64,000 nucleotides of DNA from Tolypothrix brevis GSE-NOS-MK-07-07A (GTDB lineage Bacteria; Cyanobacteriota; Cyanobacteriia; Cyanobacteriales; Nostocaceae). Position 1 is the stretch's first letter. Every line of letters begins with the position of its first letter. The translations under genes were made by a program, and so were the position numbers. The notes below the pieces were generated by a model, which saw nothing but the letters and a program-made list of their open reading frames with translations, was not told the origin of the DNA and ran no database searches. Below are positions 38,801 through 48,500 of the stretch, piece after piece. Location of the stretch: the NCBI GenBank assembly GCA_019358985.1, contig JAHHIJ010000012.1, positions 105,089 to 169,088 on the forward strand, in the 5' to 3' direction.

Positions 38801-38905
38801 CACCTGCTATGAGGTAAACACATAATCTCATTCCAATATCCCCTTTAAAAGACTATCATCCATCAAATGTATAATTATTTTTGTACTACTACTGACTTTA
38901 TTAAG

Positions 38906-39952
38906 TCACTTTTTCCGAGTTTGAACTAGTAAATATAGAAAATATGGCGCACCAATCACAGCAGTAACAATTCCACAGGGAATCTCTATCGGAGCAAATA
39001 CAACCCTCCCTAATAAATCTGAAATAGCCACCATCATCGCTCCTATAATTCCTGCAACTGGCATCAAATTTTGATGATTTCCTCCGACTAATTGACGGGC
39101 AATATGGGGAGCAATTAACCCCACAAAACCAATTGTTCCCGCAGTTGCAACTGCCGCACCCGACAAAGCAGAACTAATTACTAATAATAAACCACGTTGC
39201 CATTCAATCCTACTACCTAATCCTTGGGCAATTTCATCTCCTAAATTTAAAGTATTTAATTCCCTAGCTTTGATTAAAGCTAAAGGAACAAATACAATCA
39301 ACCAAGGTAGAAAAGCAAAAAGTTGTTCCCAAGTTCTTCCATACACACTTCCTGCTAACCAAACTAATGCTTGATTCACTTCATAAATTTGTCCAAACGT
39401 TATCATAAAGCTAGTACAAGCACCTGCAACGGCGGAAATCCCCACACCAATTAAAATTAATCTCACGGGGTGGGTTCCACTATTCCAGGCGAAAATGTAA
39501 ATTAATAAGGAAGCAATTAAAGCACCAATAAAAGCTGATATTGGTAAAATTCCGGCGGGTAAATTAGGAAGCAAGATAATTACACTAACTGCTGCTAAAC
39601 TTGCACCCGCATTAATCCCAATAATTCCAGGATCAGCGAGAGGATTTCTAGTTAAACCTTGCAGAATTGTACCGGAAATTGCCAGAGCAATACCAACTAA
39701 ACATGCTGTTAATGTGCGCGGTAATCGTAGGGTATTGATAACAAATCCATAATCAGGATTTCCTGTTTCTATTCCTAATAAGGTTTGCAAAACAATAAGC
39801 GGTGGAGTCGGGTATTCACCAACAGAGGTACTGATTATAAATGTTGTGAAGGTAATAATTAAAATTACCAGTAAAACTGATGGAATTCGTCGGTGAAGAC
39901 GAAAGGATATGGGTAAAAATTTAGAGCGGAAAATAATAGTATTATTCTTCAC
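38906..39952 (-). CDS. FecCD-family ABC importer permease
   Basis: 348 residues with about nine or ten membrane segments. The family motifs are GLTRNPLADPGIIGINAGASLA near the middle and TIGFVGLIAPHIAR near the C-terminus, which contacts the ATPase. It is the second of two paralogous permeases; 82 bases separate it from the upstream one. They would form the channel of a type II importer for iron-siderophore or cobalamin. The ATPase lies in the same direction further left. Confidence 0.92.
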   Translation of the reverse strand: MKNNTIIFRSKFLPISFRLHRRIPSVLLVILIITFTTFIISTSVGEYPTPPLIVLQTLLGIETGNPDYGFVINTLRLPRTLTACLVGIALAISGTILQGLTRNPLADPGIIGINAGASLAAVSVIILLPNLPAGILPISAFIGALIASLLIYIFAWNSGTHPVRLILIGVGISAVAGACTSFMITFGQIYEVNQALVWLAGSVYGRTWEQLFAFLPWLIVFVPLALIKARELNTLNLGDEIAQGLGSRIEWQRGLLLVISSALSGAAVATAGTIGFVGLIAPHIARQLVGGNHQNLMPVAGIIGAMMVAISDLLGRVVFAPIEIPCGIVTAVIGAPYFLYLLVQTRKK

Positions 39953-40034
39953 TTTGTACCTGAGTTTTCCTAAATCAATGCAGAACGATGTCTCAGCTAA
40001 GTCTATCAGCTAAAAATTATTGAGAATTTATGCT

Positions 40035-41063
40035 TTACTTTTTCACCTTGGTTTTGGCTAAATAAACGAAGAAAGGGGCACCGACTAAAGCTGTCATAAT
40101 TCCTACCGGAACCTCTTGGGGTTGAATGATTAATCGAGCGAAAATATCAGATAATAAAAGTAATATGGCTCCAAATAATGCACTATAGGGAATAATCCAA
40201 CGGTAATCCACACCCACCACAAATCGAACAATATGGGGAACCACTAAACCAATAAATCCGATCACACCAGCAACAGCAACCGCACTACCATCTAAGAGCA
40301 AAACAGAAATCAGCGCTATAACTTTCACCCAAGTAGTTTGCTGTCCTAAACCCTTGGCAATATCTTCCCCTAAACTCAAAATCGTCACTTGTCTGGAAAT
40401 ACCTAAAGCTAATATCATCCCCATACCCACATAAGGTAAAACCTGGACGATAATATCTGCATCCACACCTGCTAGGGAACCAGCTAACCAAAAGCGAATT
40501 TCTTGTAATGTGCGTTGACTGACGATTAAAATCCCAGAAGTCAATGAAGTAAGCAAGCTGCTAATTGCTGCCCCGGCAATGGTAAGATTTAGTGGTGTCG
40601 CCCCACCCCGTCCTAATGATGCGAGAAAGTAAACCCCCACAGCAGTGATACCAGCACCTAAAAATGCATACCAAATATAGCTACTGGGAGTAGATGCACC
40701 CATGAGAAAAATAGCCATGACGACGGAAACAGCTGCACCGGAACTCACCCCCAAAATACCAGGATCAGCAAGGGGATTGCGGGTTACTCCTTGCATTAAC
40801 GCACCTGCTACCGATGTGGATGCACCTACTATCATTGCCAGAAGCGATCGCGGTAATCTGACGGTACGAATGATTAAATGTTCTCTGGAAGCATCAAAAG
40901 ACAGAAATGATTGCAAAATCGCGTCTAGAGGAATTTTTGCAGCACCCAGAGTAACACTAAAAATTAGGCTAGTAAGTAGTACAAGCAAGGCTACCACTAA
41001 ACCGATTATAAATAATCTTACCTGTTTAGAGTCTTTCGGTAGTGGCGAGGTCTCTTTTAGCAT
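40035..41063 (-). CDS. FecCD-family ABC importer permease
   Basis: 342 residues, the first permease of the pair, with GVTRNPLADPGILGVSSGAAVS and VIGFIGLVVPHIVR motifs and about nine membrane helices. Together with the downstream permease it makes the two-subunit channel of a FecBCDE-type importer. The binding protein (FecB) and the outer-membrane receptor are not in the window, so they must lie elsewhere if the system works. The region before the start (41064-41320) is AT-rich and holds no gene. Confidence 0.92.
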   Translation of the reverse strand: MLKETSPLPKDSKQVRLFIIGLVVALLVLLTSLIFSVTLGAAKIPLDAILQSFLSFDASREHLIIRTVRLPRSLLAMIVGASTSVAGALMQGVTRNPLADPGILGVSSGAAVSVVMAIFLMGASTPSSYIWYAFLGAGITAVGVYFLASLGRGGATPLNLTIAGAAISSLLTSLTSGILIVSQRTLQEIRFWLAGSLAGVDADIIVQVLPYVGMGMILALGISRQVTILSLGEDIAKGLGQQTTWVKVIALISVLLLDGSAVAVAGVIGFIGLVVPHIVRFVVGVDYRWIIPYSALFGAILLLLSDIFARLIIQPQEVPVGIMTALVGAPFFVYLAKTKVKK

Positions 41064-41356
41064 TTTTCAATTGGTGATCAGTAATAGAGCAACAAGTTTC
41101 AGACTGTTTACTCAGTTATATTGACTAGTTCGTAAAGACGAAATATTCAAAGAGGTGGAATTGCCAAATATCTACAATATAAAGATTCTCATAATATCAT
41201 GTCAAATTACTTAATTAAGACTAAATTATCTACATTATAGATTTACATAATTGAGAAATAATTGCAATCATCTTGGTCAGCAATTCCAAATTCAGATTTT
41301 GACAACGGGTACAGTTTACCTTGAGGATAAAGGAGTATTTCTTCAGGGGCATAAAA

Positions 41357-41701
41357 ATGGAGCCGATGGCACTGAGTTTTGGGGTAATGCTGGGATTTCT
41401 TCAACGAGCGATCGCTAAAATCAAAGACCCAAGGCTTGCTAGTAATGCGACCCGCTACAGCATCAAAGATACTATGCTGGCAGCTTTTTCAGTATTTTTC
41501 ATGCAGTGCGAATCTTTTTTGGAACACCAGCGTCAAATGCATAGTCGTTGTGGGCAAGATAACGCCCAAAGCTTGTTTGGTTTGACGCAAATTCCCACCA
41601 CACCTCAAATTCGCAATATTCTGGACGAAATCTCAGCAAGCGGATTATTTCAGGTATTTACATGGGTTTACCAGGCATTGCATCGGGATGGACACCTGTA
41701 G
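41357..41701 (+). pseudogene. N-terminal fragment of an ISNCY-like transposase
   Basis: The first 114 residues of a DDE-type transposase from ATG at 41357: LGFLQRAIAKIKDPR, SIKDTMLAAFSVFFMQCESF, HQRQMHSRCGQDNAQSLFG, then IPTTPQIRNILDEI. The frame ends before any catalytic Asp, and the rest is not recognisable downstream. It marks an old insertion at the boundary between the importer and the defence region. Confidence 0.75.
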
Positions 41702-42502
41702 TAGGCGGTAAGACTGAGATTGCGTTTCAAAGATGGAGACCTTGAAAGTGTCATTATTGCCTGTTTGTAGTTTCCAAGCTCGTTGTAAGCCAACGTGAGT
41801 TCGACTGTTAGAAAAAGCCGAAAAGCTTGCTAGATATAAAGCGCGAGAAACAGGGCACTAAAGAGCGATCGCGAAGATTACGTGAGTTCAACAGAACTAA
41901 AAAATGGCAGGAGGTAGAGCAGGCAAATCTTTTGGGTAAATATCAATCGAAGGTTTTTTAGGCAAAGGCGAGATACAATGCTAGACATAGCCGAGACCCT
42001 TGTTTTTGTTAGATATTCTTAGTCTCGGCATTTTTTTGTGACTTTTTTGCCACTTCTCAATCAATCGTAGCGATCGCCTTTTTGTATGCTCAGTTAAGCA
42101 AATCCATACATAGCAAGCTTTTTGCGCTTTTCTATCCGTCGAACTCACGTTAATTCAAGCGCAGCTTCCCCGACGCTGAGGGAAGCGATCGCACTTGCTT
42201 GCAAGCGTTCACTAAGCGTACATTGCTGTAAACCCAGTAATACTTAAGTACTACGATTATAATAAATACTGTTGTATTGCATAACTCTGAATGCGCTAAA
42301 GTATTGCCAGGCAAGGCTTTTAGCCCAATACCCTGTTTGATGGTAGTTATTAAATGAAAGTTCCGTGCGATCGCAATGCCCTGTTAGCCTATATGCGATC
42401 GCGGTTATTTCCTCCCTTCCCCATCCCTCAGCATTTTCACCAACGACACGCTACCATAAGTGTAATTAACAGGCTGTATACAGACTTTTATACCAAAACC
42501 CT
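41702..42502. other. Gene-poor spacer with IS debris and GC-rich palindromes
   Basis: About 800 bases without a credible gene. CGTGAGTTC-type segments recur (near 41790, 41880 and, inverted, 42130), HIP1 octamers are frequent, and a terminator-like hairpin lies at 41990-42037. The sequence probably holds decayed transposon DNA and the promoter of the WD40 gene. Confidence 0.5.
41990..42037 (+). terminator. Hairpin followed by a T run
   Basis: GCCGAGAC (41990-41997) pairs with GTCTCGGC (42022-42029), and ATTTTTTT follows directly. The loop is 24 bases, long for an intrinsic terminator but the T run is well placed. It would end transcripts coming from the left, such as the transposase remnant. 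Confidence 0.45.
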
Positions 42503-42511
42503 GTGTTACCA

Positions 42512-45500
42512 ATGCCTCTAAACGAAATCATCAGCGCGATCGCAAGTTTTGCTAGTCCTATCCTCAAGGACAAAATTCAACGCAATGAGACTGTAATCAA
42601 GCTATTACAGCAGTTTAAGCTGAATCCTGAGCATCCTCCCAGTGATTTTAGTGGGGTTTATGCCTATGCGTTGGTGGAATATGGTGTTGGTAAACCCAGG
42701 CAATTGCTAGAAATTTTCCGTCACGAAGAGGTAAAACAGGCTTTTCGTAAGGCATTCGACCATAATAACCCTTCAATTTTGCTTTCGGAAGTCGATACAT
42801 TTCTTGATAGTTATAGTTTAGGTGATGAAGTCCGGGATTTAGGGTTGGATGTGAGGCGAGAAGTAGCTGAGTTTGCCACTGTTTTTATTGAGGTTGCTAA
42901 ACGTAGTCGTACTCCTGGTGATGTTTTGATGAGCCATCAACTCGGTTCATTACACAAACGTATTGCTAGTATTCAAGAGCAACTGAGCAGGTTGCCGAAT
43001 TTAGAAGGAATCCGTACCGAAATTGCCAGGTTAGCAGCAGAAAATTACCCCGCACTGCCAGGGGTTTCTGCTACAGAGAATAATTGTAAAGCGATCGCGA
43101 TCGCACAACAAATGCGTGGTTGGTTTGAAACCTTGGGCTATCGGTTTGAAAAGTATGAAATCTGGCAAGATAGCTATTTTGAGTGGATTGTAAATATCCA
43201 AATCTGGCGCAACCGCTATGAGCGTTTTCTAATACGTGGGATTGCTGGGGAAGCAGGATTCGCTGATGTCAAGGCTTTACGCCAATCAGTAGAACAACAA
43301 CGAACTGATGGTGGTTGGTTAGTAACAGCCCGTCGCATTTCCAGAGCAGCACGGGATGAAGTGGAAAAAGAGGAAAATCGCCACCTGGGTTGTTACACTT
43401 TCGATGAGCTTTTGGCGCAGGATGCTGACTTTAGCGGCTATCTCGATTGGTTGGAAGCAGAGATAAAACACCGCAAAATCGATACCAAGTATGTACCCCT
43501 TGCTTGTAGTAAAGAAGAAATTGACCCCGTTAGCAAACGCCAAATCGCCGTCAGTCGTTACGATGAGCAGGATGGTTGGATTGATGGATATATTGATCGT
43601 TGGCTCGACGACCCGGTGAAAGAGCATATTTCGATACTCGGTGAATTTGGTACGGGGAAAACTTGGTTTGCTTTGCATTACGCTTGGGTAACATTGCAGA
43701 GATACCGCGATGCCCAAAAACGCGGTACGGAATTGCCCCGATTGCCTTTGGTGATTCCTCTGCGGGATTATGCCAAAGCGGTGAGTGTGGAATCTCTATT
43801 TTCCGAGTTTTTCTTTCGCAAACATGAAATTCCCCTACCTGGATATTCGGCATTTGAACAACTCAACCGCATGGGTAAATTGCTGCTAATTTTCGATGGT
43901 TTCGATGAAATGGCAGCAAAAGTTGATAAACAGGAGATGATAAACAACTTTTGGGAATTGGCGAAAGTTGTGGTTCCTGGAGCCAAGGTAATTCTCACCT
44001 GTCGTACCGAACATTTCCCCGAAGCGCAAGAGGGACGGGCTTTGTTAAACGCAGAGTTGCAAGCATCCACCAAGGATTTGACGGGGGAAACACCGCAATT
44101 TGAGGTGTTGGAACTGGAGAAATTTACCGACGAGCAAATTCAGCAGGTGTTATCGTTCCAAGCAGCACCAGCAACGGTGGAAATGGTGATGGGGAACCCG
44201 CAATTATTGGATTTAGCCCGTCGTCCAGTGATGACCGAGTTGATTTTGGAAGCATTGCCAGATATCGAAGCGGGGAAACCCGTGGATATGTCGCGGGTAT
44301 ATTTGTATGCAGTGCGGCATAAAATGGAACGGGATATAAAGAGCGATCGCACATTCACATCTTTGGCAGATAAGTTGTATTTCCTGTGCGAGTTGTCTTG
44401 GGAAATGCTTTCCACCAACCAAATGAGCTTGAATTACAAGTTTTTCCCTGATCGCATTCGGCAGTTGTTTGGCATTGAGGAAAAAGACCTCGACCACTGG
44501 CATTATGACATGATGGGGCAAACGATGTTGATTCGTAACGCCGACGGGGATTACACTCCAGCACATCGGTCATTGTTGGAATTTTTTGTCGCGTATAAAT
44601 TTGCGGCTGAGTTGGGTGTATTAGCTGGGGATTTTATCGAGTTAGCACAGGCACAATCTTGTTTGGATGGGAGTGCTGCACCTGTTGATTATACTTGGTC
44701 GGGGTATTTTTCACGACAATTGGATAATGCGGGGAATTATTTTGCGATACCTGCGTTGAGTGGGTTTGTGAGTGAGTCGTTGGAGAAATTGAGGGAGACA
44801 TTTGGGCGATCGCAATTAACAAAAGCGGTGATGGATTTGCTTTTACCGATGGTTGATGGTGAGAAGAAAGAGGCGATTATTCAGGTTATTGAGGGTACGA
44901 GGGGAAGGAGTGAGGATGAGGTTGGTTATGTTGGGGGAAATGCGGCAACTTTGGCTGCGAAGGTTGATAAAACAGCGTTAGAGGGAAAAGATTTAAGCGC
45001 TGTGGTAATTAAGGGAGCAGATTTTAGCAATACTAGCCTACGTCATGTTAATTTCAGTGGAGGAAATTTTATTGATTCTATTTTTACCAAAGACTTGGGT
45101 AATGTTCGATCAGTAGCTTTTAGTCCAAATAGTCAATTTTTGGCTACTGGAGATAGTCGTGGTATGGTTCGCTTATGGGATGTTGCAAGTGGTCGAGAAA
45201 TTTTAAACTGCAAAGGACACACCCATTGGGTAGAATCAGTTACTTTTAGTCCCACAGATGCAATTATTGCCAGCGCGAGTAACGATCAGACAGTAAGGTT
45301 ATGGGATGTCAGCACTGGTAAATGTTTGAAAATTTTACAAGAACACACGAATTCTGTCTTGTGTGTTGTCTTCAATCCTGATGGTCAGAAGCTTGCAACT
45401 GCGAGTCTTGACCAAACTGTAAAGTTGTGGGATATTTCCACAGGTGAATGTTTAAAAACATTCTATGGTCATCTTGATTGGGTTTTTTCTGTTGCTTTCA

Positions 45501-46948
45501 GTCCCCAAGAGGATAGAATCGCCAGTGTTAGTGCCGATAAAACAATAAAGCTATGGGATATCAACACAGGAGAATGCCTCACAACTCTCCCAGAACAGGA
45601 TATAGTCTGTGATATTGCTTATAACTGGGATGGCTCTCTAATTGCGACAGCTTGTAGCGACCAAACAGTAAAATTATGGGATGCCCGTGCAAGTAGATGT
45701 CTAAAAACCTTAGATGTAAATAAAGTTCGTTCTCTAGCTTTTAGCCCTGAAGGCGAAATGCTCGCTACAGGCGGCGCTGACCATAATATCAGGTTATGGA
45801 ATATTCATACAGGTGAATGCGTAAAAACTTTTCAAGGTCATATCGACCACATAATATCAGTCGCCTTTAATAATACAGGTCAAATACTAGCTAGTGGTAG
45901 TGCAGACGCAACCGTTAGACTATGGAATATTAATGATGGTGAGTGCCTTAAAGTTTTTCAAGGACACACAGCAGCCATTTGGTCAGTAACTTTTAGTCCC
46001 ACAGGTAAAATATTGAGTAGCGGTAGTTACGAACCAAATATTAAGATATGGGATGTTCAAACAGGTCAGTGCTTGAAGGTATTGCAAGGACATCTTTACT
46101 CAGTTGTTTCAGTTGCGTTTAGCCCTGGAGAGGAGATGCTTGCCAGTGGTAGTTACGACCAAACAGTAAGACTATGGGATATCAGCACAGGTGAATGCTT
46201 AAAAGTTTTACAAGGACATACAAATTTGGTTCGGTCAGTTGCGTTTCATCCCAATGCCAAGGTGATTGCAAGTGGGAGTTCGGACACAACTATAAAGCTA
46301 TGGGATATCGATACAGATAAGTGTTTCAGAACTTTTCAGGGACATAGTAATTCCGTTGGTGCAGTTACTTTTAGCCCTGGGGGTAAGATTCTTGCTAGTA
46401 GTAGTTACGATCAAACTATTCGACTATGGAACCCCGACACAGGTGAGTGTTTAAGAATACTAAAAGGTCACGATAATTCTATTGGAACTATTGCTTTTAA
46501 TCACAATGGCGATATGCTTGCTAGTGGAAGTTATGATAAAACCATAAGGCTATGGGATGTCCACACAGGTGAGTGTGTGAGAATATTGGAGGGACATACG
46601 AACTGGGTTAGAACTGTTGTCTTCAATCTTCAAGATGAGAATTTGGTAAGTTGTAGTTATGACAAAACTATAAAAATATGGAATATCTTTACAGGGGAAT
46701 GTTTGGGAGATTTACTGGAATATACAAGTCCCTTGTTGTCAATTGCTTTTAGCCCAGATGGTAAAGTTATTGCTAGCGGTAGTAATGATAAAAAAATCAA
46801 TTTTTGGCACTATGAGACAACCAAGTGCTTGAAAACTTTATGCGATCGCCCTTATGAAAACATGAATATCACAGGTGTCAAAGGTTTAACCGATGCTGAA
46901 ATTTCCACCCTCAAAGCATTAGGTGCAGTGGAAGATGGGGAAATGTAA
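42512..46948 (+). CDS. NACHT-type STAND NTPase with 14 WD40 repeats
   Basis: About 1478 residues from ATG at 42512 (a GTG at 42503 is upstream). N-terminal 1-180 is helical with no known motif. Residues 190-330 (EWIV, LIRGIAGEAGF, DGGWLVTARR) look like a degraded restriction-endonuclease-like domain. The NACHT ATPase follows with Walker A GEFGTGKTW and Walker B LLLIFDGFDEM. A short pentapeptide-like stretch (GADFSNTSLRHVNFSGGNF) leads into 14 WD repeats, counted by xRLWD-type ends, enough for two seven-bladed propellers. STAND proteins of this type are signal sensors, and several are antiviral; neighbours here are defence genes. The trigger is unknown. Confidence 0.88.
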   Translation: MPLNEIISAIASFASPILKDKIQRNETVIKLLQQFKLNPEHPPSDFSGVYAYALVEYGVGKPRQLLEIFRHEEVKQAFRKAFDHNNPSILLSEVDTFLDSYSLGDEVRDLGLDVRREVAEFATVFIEVAKRSRTPGDVLMSHQLGSLHKRIASIQEQLSRLPNLEGIRTEIARLAAENYPALPGVSATENNCKAIAIAQQMRGWFETLGYRFEKYEIWQDSYFEWIVNIQIWRNRYERFLIRGIAGEAGFADVKALRQSVEQQRTDGGWLVTARRISRAARDEVEKEENRHLGCYTFDELLAQDADFSGYLDWLEAEIKHRKIDTKYVPLACSKEEIDPVSKRQIAVSRYDEQDGWIDGYIDRWLDDPVKEHISILGEFGTGKTWFALHYAWVTLQRYRDAQKRGTELPRLPLVIPLRDYAKAVSVESLFSEFFFRKHEIPLPGYSAFEQLNRMGKLLLIFDGFDEMAAKVDKQEMINNFWELAKVVVPGAKVILTCRTEHFPEAQEGRALLNAELQASTKDLTGETPQFEVLELEKFTDEQIQQVLSFQAAPATVEMVMGNPQLLDLARRPVMTELILEALPDIEAGKPVDMSRVYLYAVRHKMERDIKSDRTFTSLADKLYFLCELSWEMLSTNQMSLNYKFFPDRIRQLFGIEEKDLDHWHYDMMGQTMLIRNADGDYTPAHRSLLEFFVAYKFAAELGVLAGDFIELAQAQSCLDGSAAPVDYTWSGYFSRQLDNAGNYFAIPALSGFVSESLEKLRETFGRSQLTKAVMDLLLPMVDGEKKEAIIQVIEGTRGRSEDEVGYVGGNAATLAAKVDKTALEGKDLSAVVIKGADFSNTSLRHVNFSGGNFIDSIFTKDLGNVRSVAFSPNSQFLATGDSRGMVRLWDVASGREILNCKGHTHWVESVTFSPTDAIIASASNDQTVRLWDVSTGKCLKILQEHTNSVLCVVFNPDGQKLATASLDQTVKLWDISTGECLKTFYGHLDWVFSVAFSPQEDRIASVSADKTIKLWDINTGECLTTLPEQDIVCDIAYNWDGSLIATACSDQTVKLWDARASRCLKTLDVNKVRSLAFSPEGEMLATGGADHNIRLWNIHTGECVKTFQGHIDHIISVAFNNTGQILASGSADATVRLWNINDGECLKVFQGHTAAIWSVTFSPTGKILSSGSYEPNIKIWDVQTGQCLKVLQGHLYSVVSVAFSPGEEMLASGSYDQTVRLWDISTGECLKVLQGHTNLVRSVAFHPNAKVIASGSSDTTIKLWDIDTDKCFRTFQGHSNSVGAVTFSPGGKILASSSYDQTIRLWNPDTGECLRILKGHDNSIGTIAFNHNGDMLASGSYDKTIRLWDVHTGECVRILEGHTNWVRTVVFNLQDENLVSCSYDKTIKIWNIFTGECLGDLLEYTSPLLSIAFSPDGKVIASGSNDKKINFWHYETTKCLKTLCDRPYENMNITGVKGLTDAEISTLKALGAVEDGEM

Positions 46949-46990
46949 AGTAAACAGGAATTATGATTAATATATTAGGCGCGATCGCAT

Positions 46991-47082
46991 TAGACATCTC
47001 CGAAAATGAATGTAGAGACGTAGCACTGCTACGTCTCTACAAGGGTTTCAGGTAACGCATAATTAATTTCTGGAGATGTCTA
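46991..47082. mobile_element. 92-bp MITE-like element, copy 1
   Basis: Bounded by TAGACATCTCC and its inverse GGAGATGTCTA, with an internal hairpin (AGACGTAGCA and TGCTACGTCT around one base, 47016-47036) and the shared core CTCTACAAGGGTTTC. It is inserted in a tandem-repeat tract. A second copy of identical length lies at 58185-58276. No transposase is encoded, so it would be mobilised in trans if at all. Confidence 0.75.
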
Positions 47083-47087
47083 TTGAG

Positions 47088-47215
47088 TAGAATTATGCGA
47101 TATATTAGGTGCGATCGCATGGAGTTATGCGATATATTAGGTGTGATGGCGTTGAGTCGAATGATGCGATATATTAGGTGCGATCGCGTGGAGTCGAATT
47201 ATGCGATCGCGTAGC
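47088..47215. repeat. Tandem repeat, unit about 36-38 bp
   Basis: ATGCGATATATTAGG recurs at about 37-base steps (near 47094, 47127 and 47163), followed by GTGCGATCGCxTGGAGT. A related partial unit (TTAATATATTAGGCGCGATC) lies left of the MITE copy at 46970, so the element split an older array. The third full unit is followed by a truncated one. Confidence 0.65.
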
Positions 47216-47229
47216 GTCTCGGAACGAGA

Positions 47230-47334
47230 ATCGCCCTGATGAAAATATGAATATCACAGGTGTCAAAGGCTTAACAGATGCCGAGATTAGCACCCTCAAA
47301 ACATGATAGTGCAATAGAAGACGGAGAAATGTAA
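47230..47334 (+). pseudogene. Degenerate copy of the WD40 gene 3' end (copy 2)
   Basis: ATGAATATCACAGGTGTCAA and the following bases match the last 30 codons of the WD40 gene (coding NITGVKGLTDAEISTLKA). The frame is broken by CATGATAGTGC where the gene has CATTAGGTGC. It ends in GAAATGTAA and is preceded by the GCGTCTCGGAACGAGAAT motif also found before copy 3. Confidence 0.75.
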
Positions 47335-47381
47335 AATTAAAATATTCACATAATCCGAAAATGCGACTAGCCCAAATCACA

Positions 47382-47621
47382 ATGACAACGAAAGAAAGTA
47401 TTAAGCAAGAAATAGACAAGCTCAGTGAAGAACAATTTCAACTTGTAGCTGATTTTATTGAATTTATCAAATTCCGTACTCAAAAAATTGATACAAGTCC
47501 CCAAAAAAGACTTAGCGAATTCTACGGTGTATTAAAAGCAACTAAACCCTATCCAGGAAAGGAAGAAATTCGTACAATAGTGGGCGAATCTTTAGCTCAA
47601 GGAATACTTAACGAACAATAA
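47382..47621 (+). CDS. VapB-like antitoxin
   Basis: About 79 residues from ATG at 47382 (MTTKESIKQEIDKLSEEQF); the frame also opens at 47361, which adds seven. The text QLVADFIEFIKFR is a helical segment typical of cyanobacterial DUF2281-type antitoxins, followed by a C-terminal tail that would wrap the toxin. Its stop overlaps the start of the PIN-domain gene (TAATGA), so the pair is translated together. It should bind the VapC-like protein and the promoter. Confidence 0.78.
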   Translation: MTTKESIKQEIDKLSEEQFQLVADFIEFIKFRTQKIDTSPQKRLSEFYGVLKATKPYPGKEEIRTIVGESLAQGILNEQ

Positions 47622-48025
47622 TGACAGATTTTTGGGTAGATGCTAATGTTTTACTGCGTTTTCTAACAGGAGAACCTCCTGAATTAGCAGAACGTGCTTT
47701 AAGGCTAATACAAAGGGCTGAACAAGGAGAAATAAACCTTAAACTTTCACCAATTGTAGTTGCAGAAATCGTTTGGGTACTGAGTTCATTTTATCGATAT
47801 TCCCGCACCCAAATAGCTGAAGTTTTGTTACCGTTAATTGCATCTGACGGTATTAGCTGTGATGAAATACAACAAGTTACCGCAGCACTCAGCCTGATGG
47901 CTAGTGCAAATGTTGATTTCCTTGATGCTTATCTGGCAGAAATCGCACGTTATACAGGTGAAAGCGTAGTTTCATTTGATAGAGACTTTAGGCGTTTAGG
48001 GATTAACTGGGTTGAGCCAGAATAG
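47621..48025 (+). CDS. VapC-like PIN-domain toxin
   Basis: 134 residues with the PIN-domain acidic residues: Asp in WVDANVLL, Glu in VVAEIVW, Asp in NVDFLDAYLA and Asp in SFDRDFRRL. PIN toxins cut RNA in a magnesium-dependent way. Length is as usual for the family. It is the second gene of an antitoxin-toxin pair flanked on both sides by degenerate copies of the WD40 gene end. Confidence 0.88.
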   Translation: MTDFWVDANVLLRFLTGEPPELAERALRLIQRAEQGEINLKLSPIVVAEIVWVLSSFYRYSRTQIAEVLLPLIASDGISCDEIQQVTAALSLMASANVDFLDAYLAEIARYTGESVVSFDRDFRRLGINWVEPE

Positions 48026-48096
48026 ATTAATCTCAGTGTGCGATCGCGCTTTGCGCGGCTCCCCTTGGGAGCATCGCGTAGCGTTTCGGAACGAGA

Positions 48097-48190
48097 ATCG
48101 CCCTTATGAAAACATGAATATCACAGATATCAAAGGTTTAACGGATGCCGAAATTTCCACACTCAAAGCATGATAGTGCTGTGGAAAATC
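48097..48190 (+). pseudogene. Degenerate copy of the WD40 gene 3' end (copy 3)
   Basis: AACATGAATATCACAGATAT through GTGGAAAAT matches the WD40 gene end, with the same CATGATAGTGC change as copies 2 and 4, so the copies are closer to one another than to the intact gene. It follows GCGTTTCGGAACGAGAAT and separates the VapBC-like and ParDE-like modules. Confidence 0.75.
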
Positions 48191-48203
48191 AAGAAAGCTG
48201 AAA

Positions 48204-48500
48204 TTAATCATCAGCAAACAAAGACTCTAAATCTTGACGACCACTAACTATTCGTAAAATCTCAATACCATCATCAATAACCTTATACAAAATAATATAT
48301 CCATCTAGCGGTAAGCCACGCAAATCGTCTCTAATCTGAGAGTAACTACGTCCCATATTCGGAAACATGGCTAATTTCTGGCACTTTTTATTAAATTCTC
48401 GAAACAGTTTTTCTCCAGCTTCAAGATTGACCTCCAAAAAATAATCTGCAATCTGGTTTAAATCCCTACTTGCAGATGGTGAAATAATCAAATTACTCAT
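48204..48500 (-). CDS. RelE/ParE-family toxin
   Basis: 98 residues with the ParE-type plan: SPSASRDLNQIADYF, then GEKLFREFNKKCQKLAMFPNMG, LRGLPLDGYIILYKV and IVSGRQDLESLF. ParE toxins poison gyrase; RelE toxins cut ribosome-bound mRNA, and sequence alone cannot separate them here. Its start overlaps the antitoxin stop by four bases (ATGA), typical of such operons. Confidence 0.87.
   Translation of the reverse strand: MSNLIISPSASRDLNQIADYFLEVNLEAGEKLFREFNKKCQKLAMFPNMGRSYSQIRDDLRGLPLDGYIILYKVIDDGIEILRIVSGRQDLESLFADD

Noticed and set aside
43319..44822. Several antisense frames within the WD40-NTPase gene
   Set aside because: All are shadows of a long, clearly coding gene.
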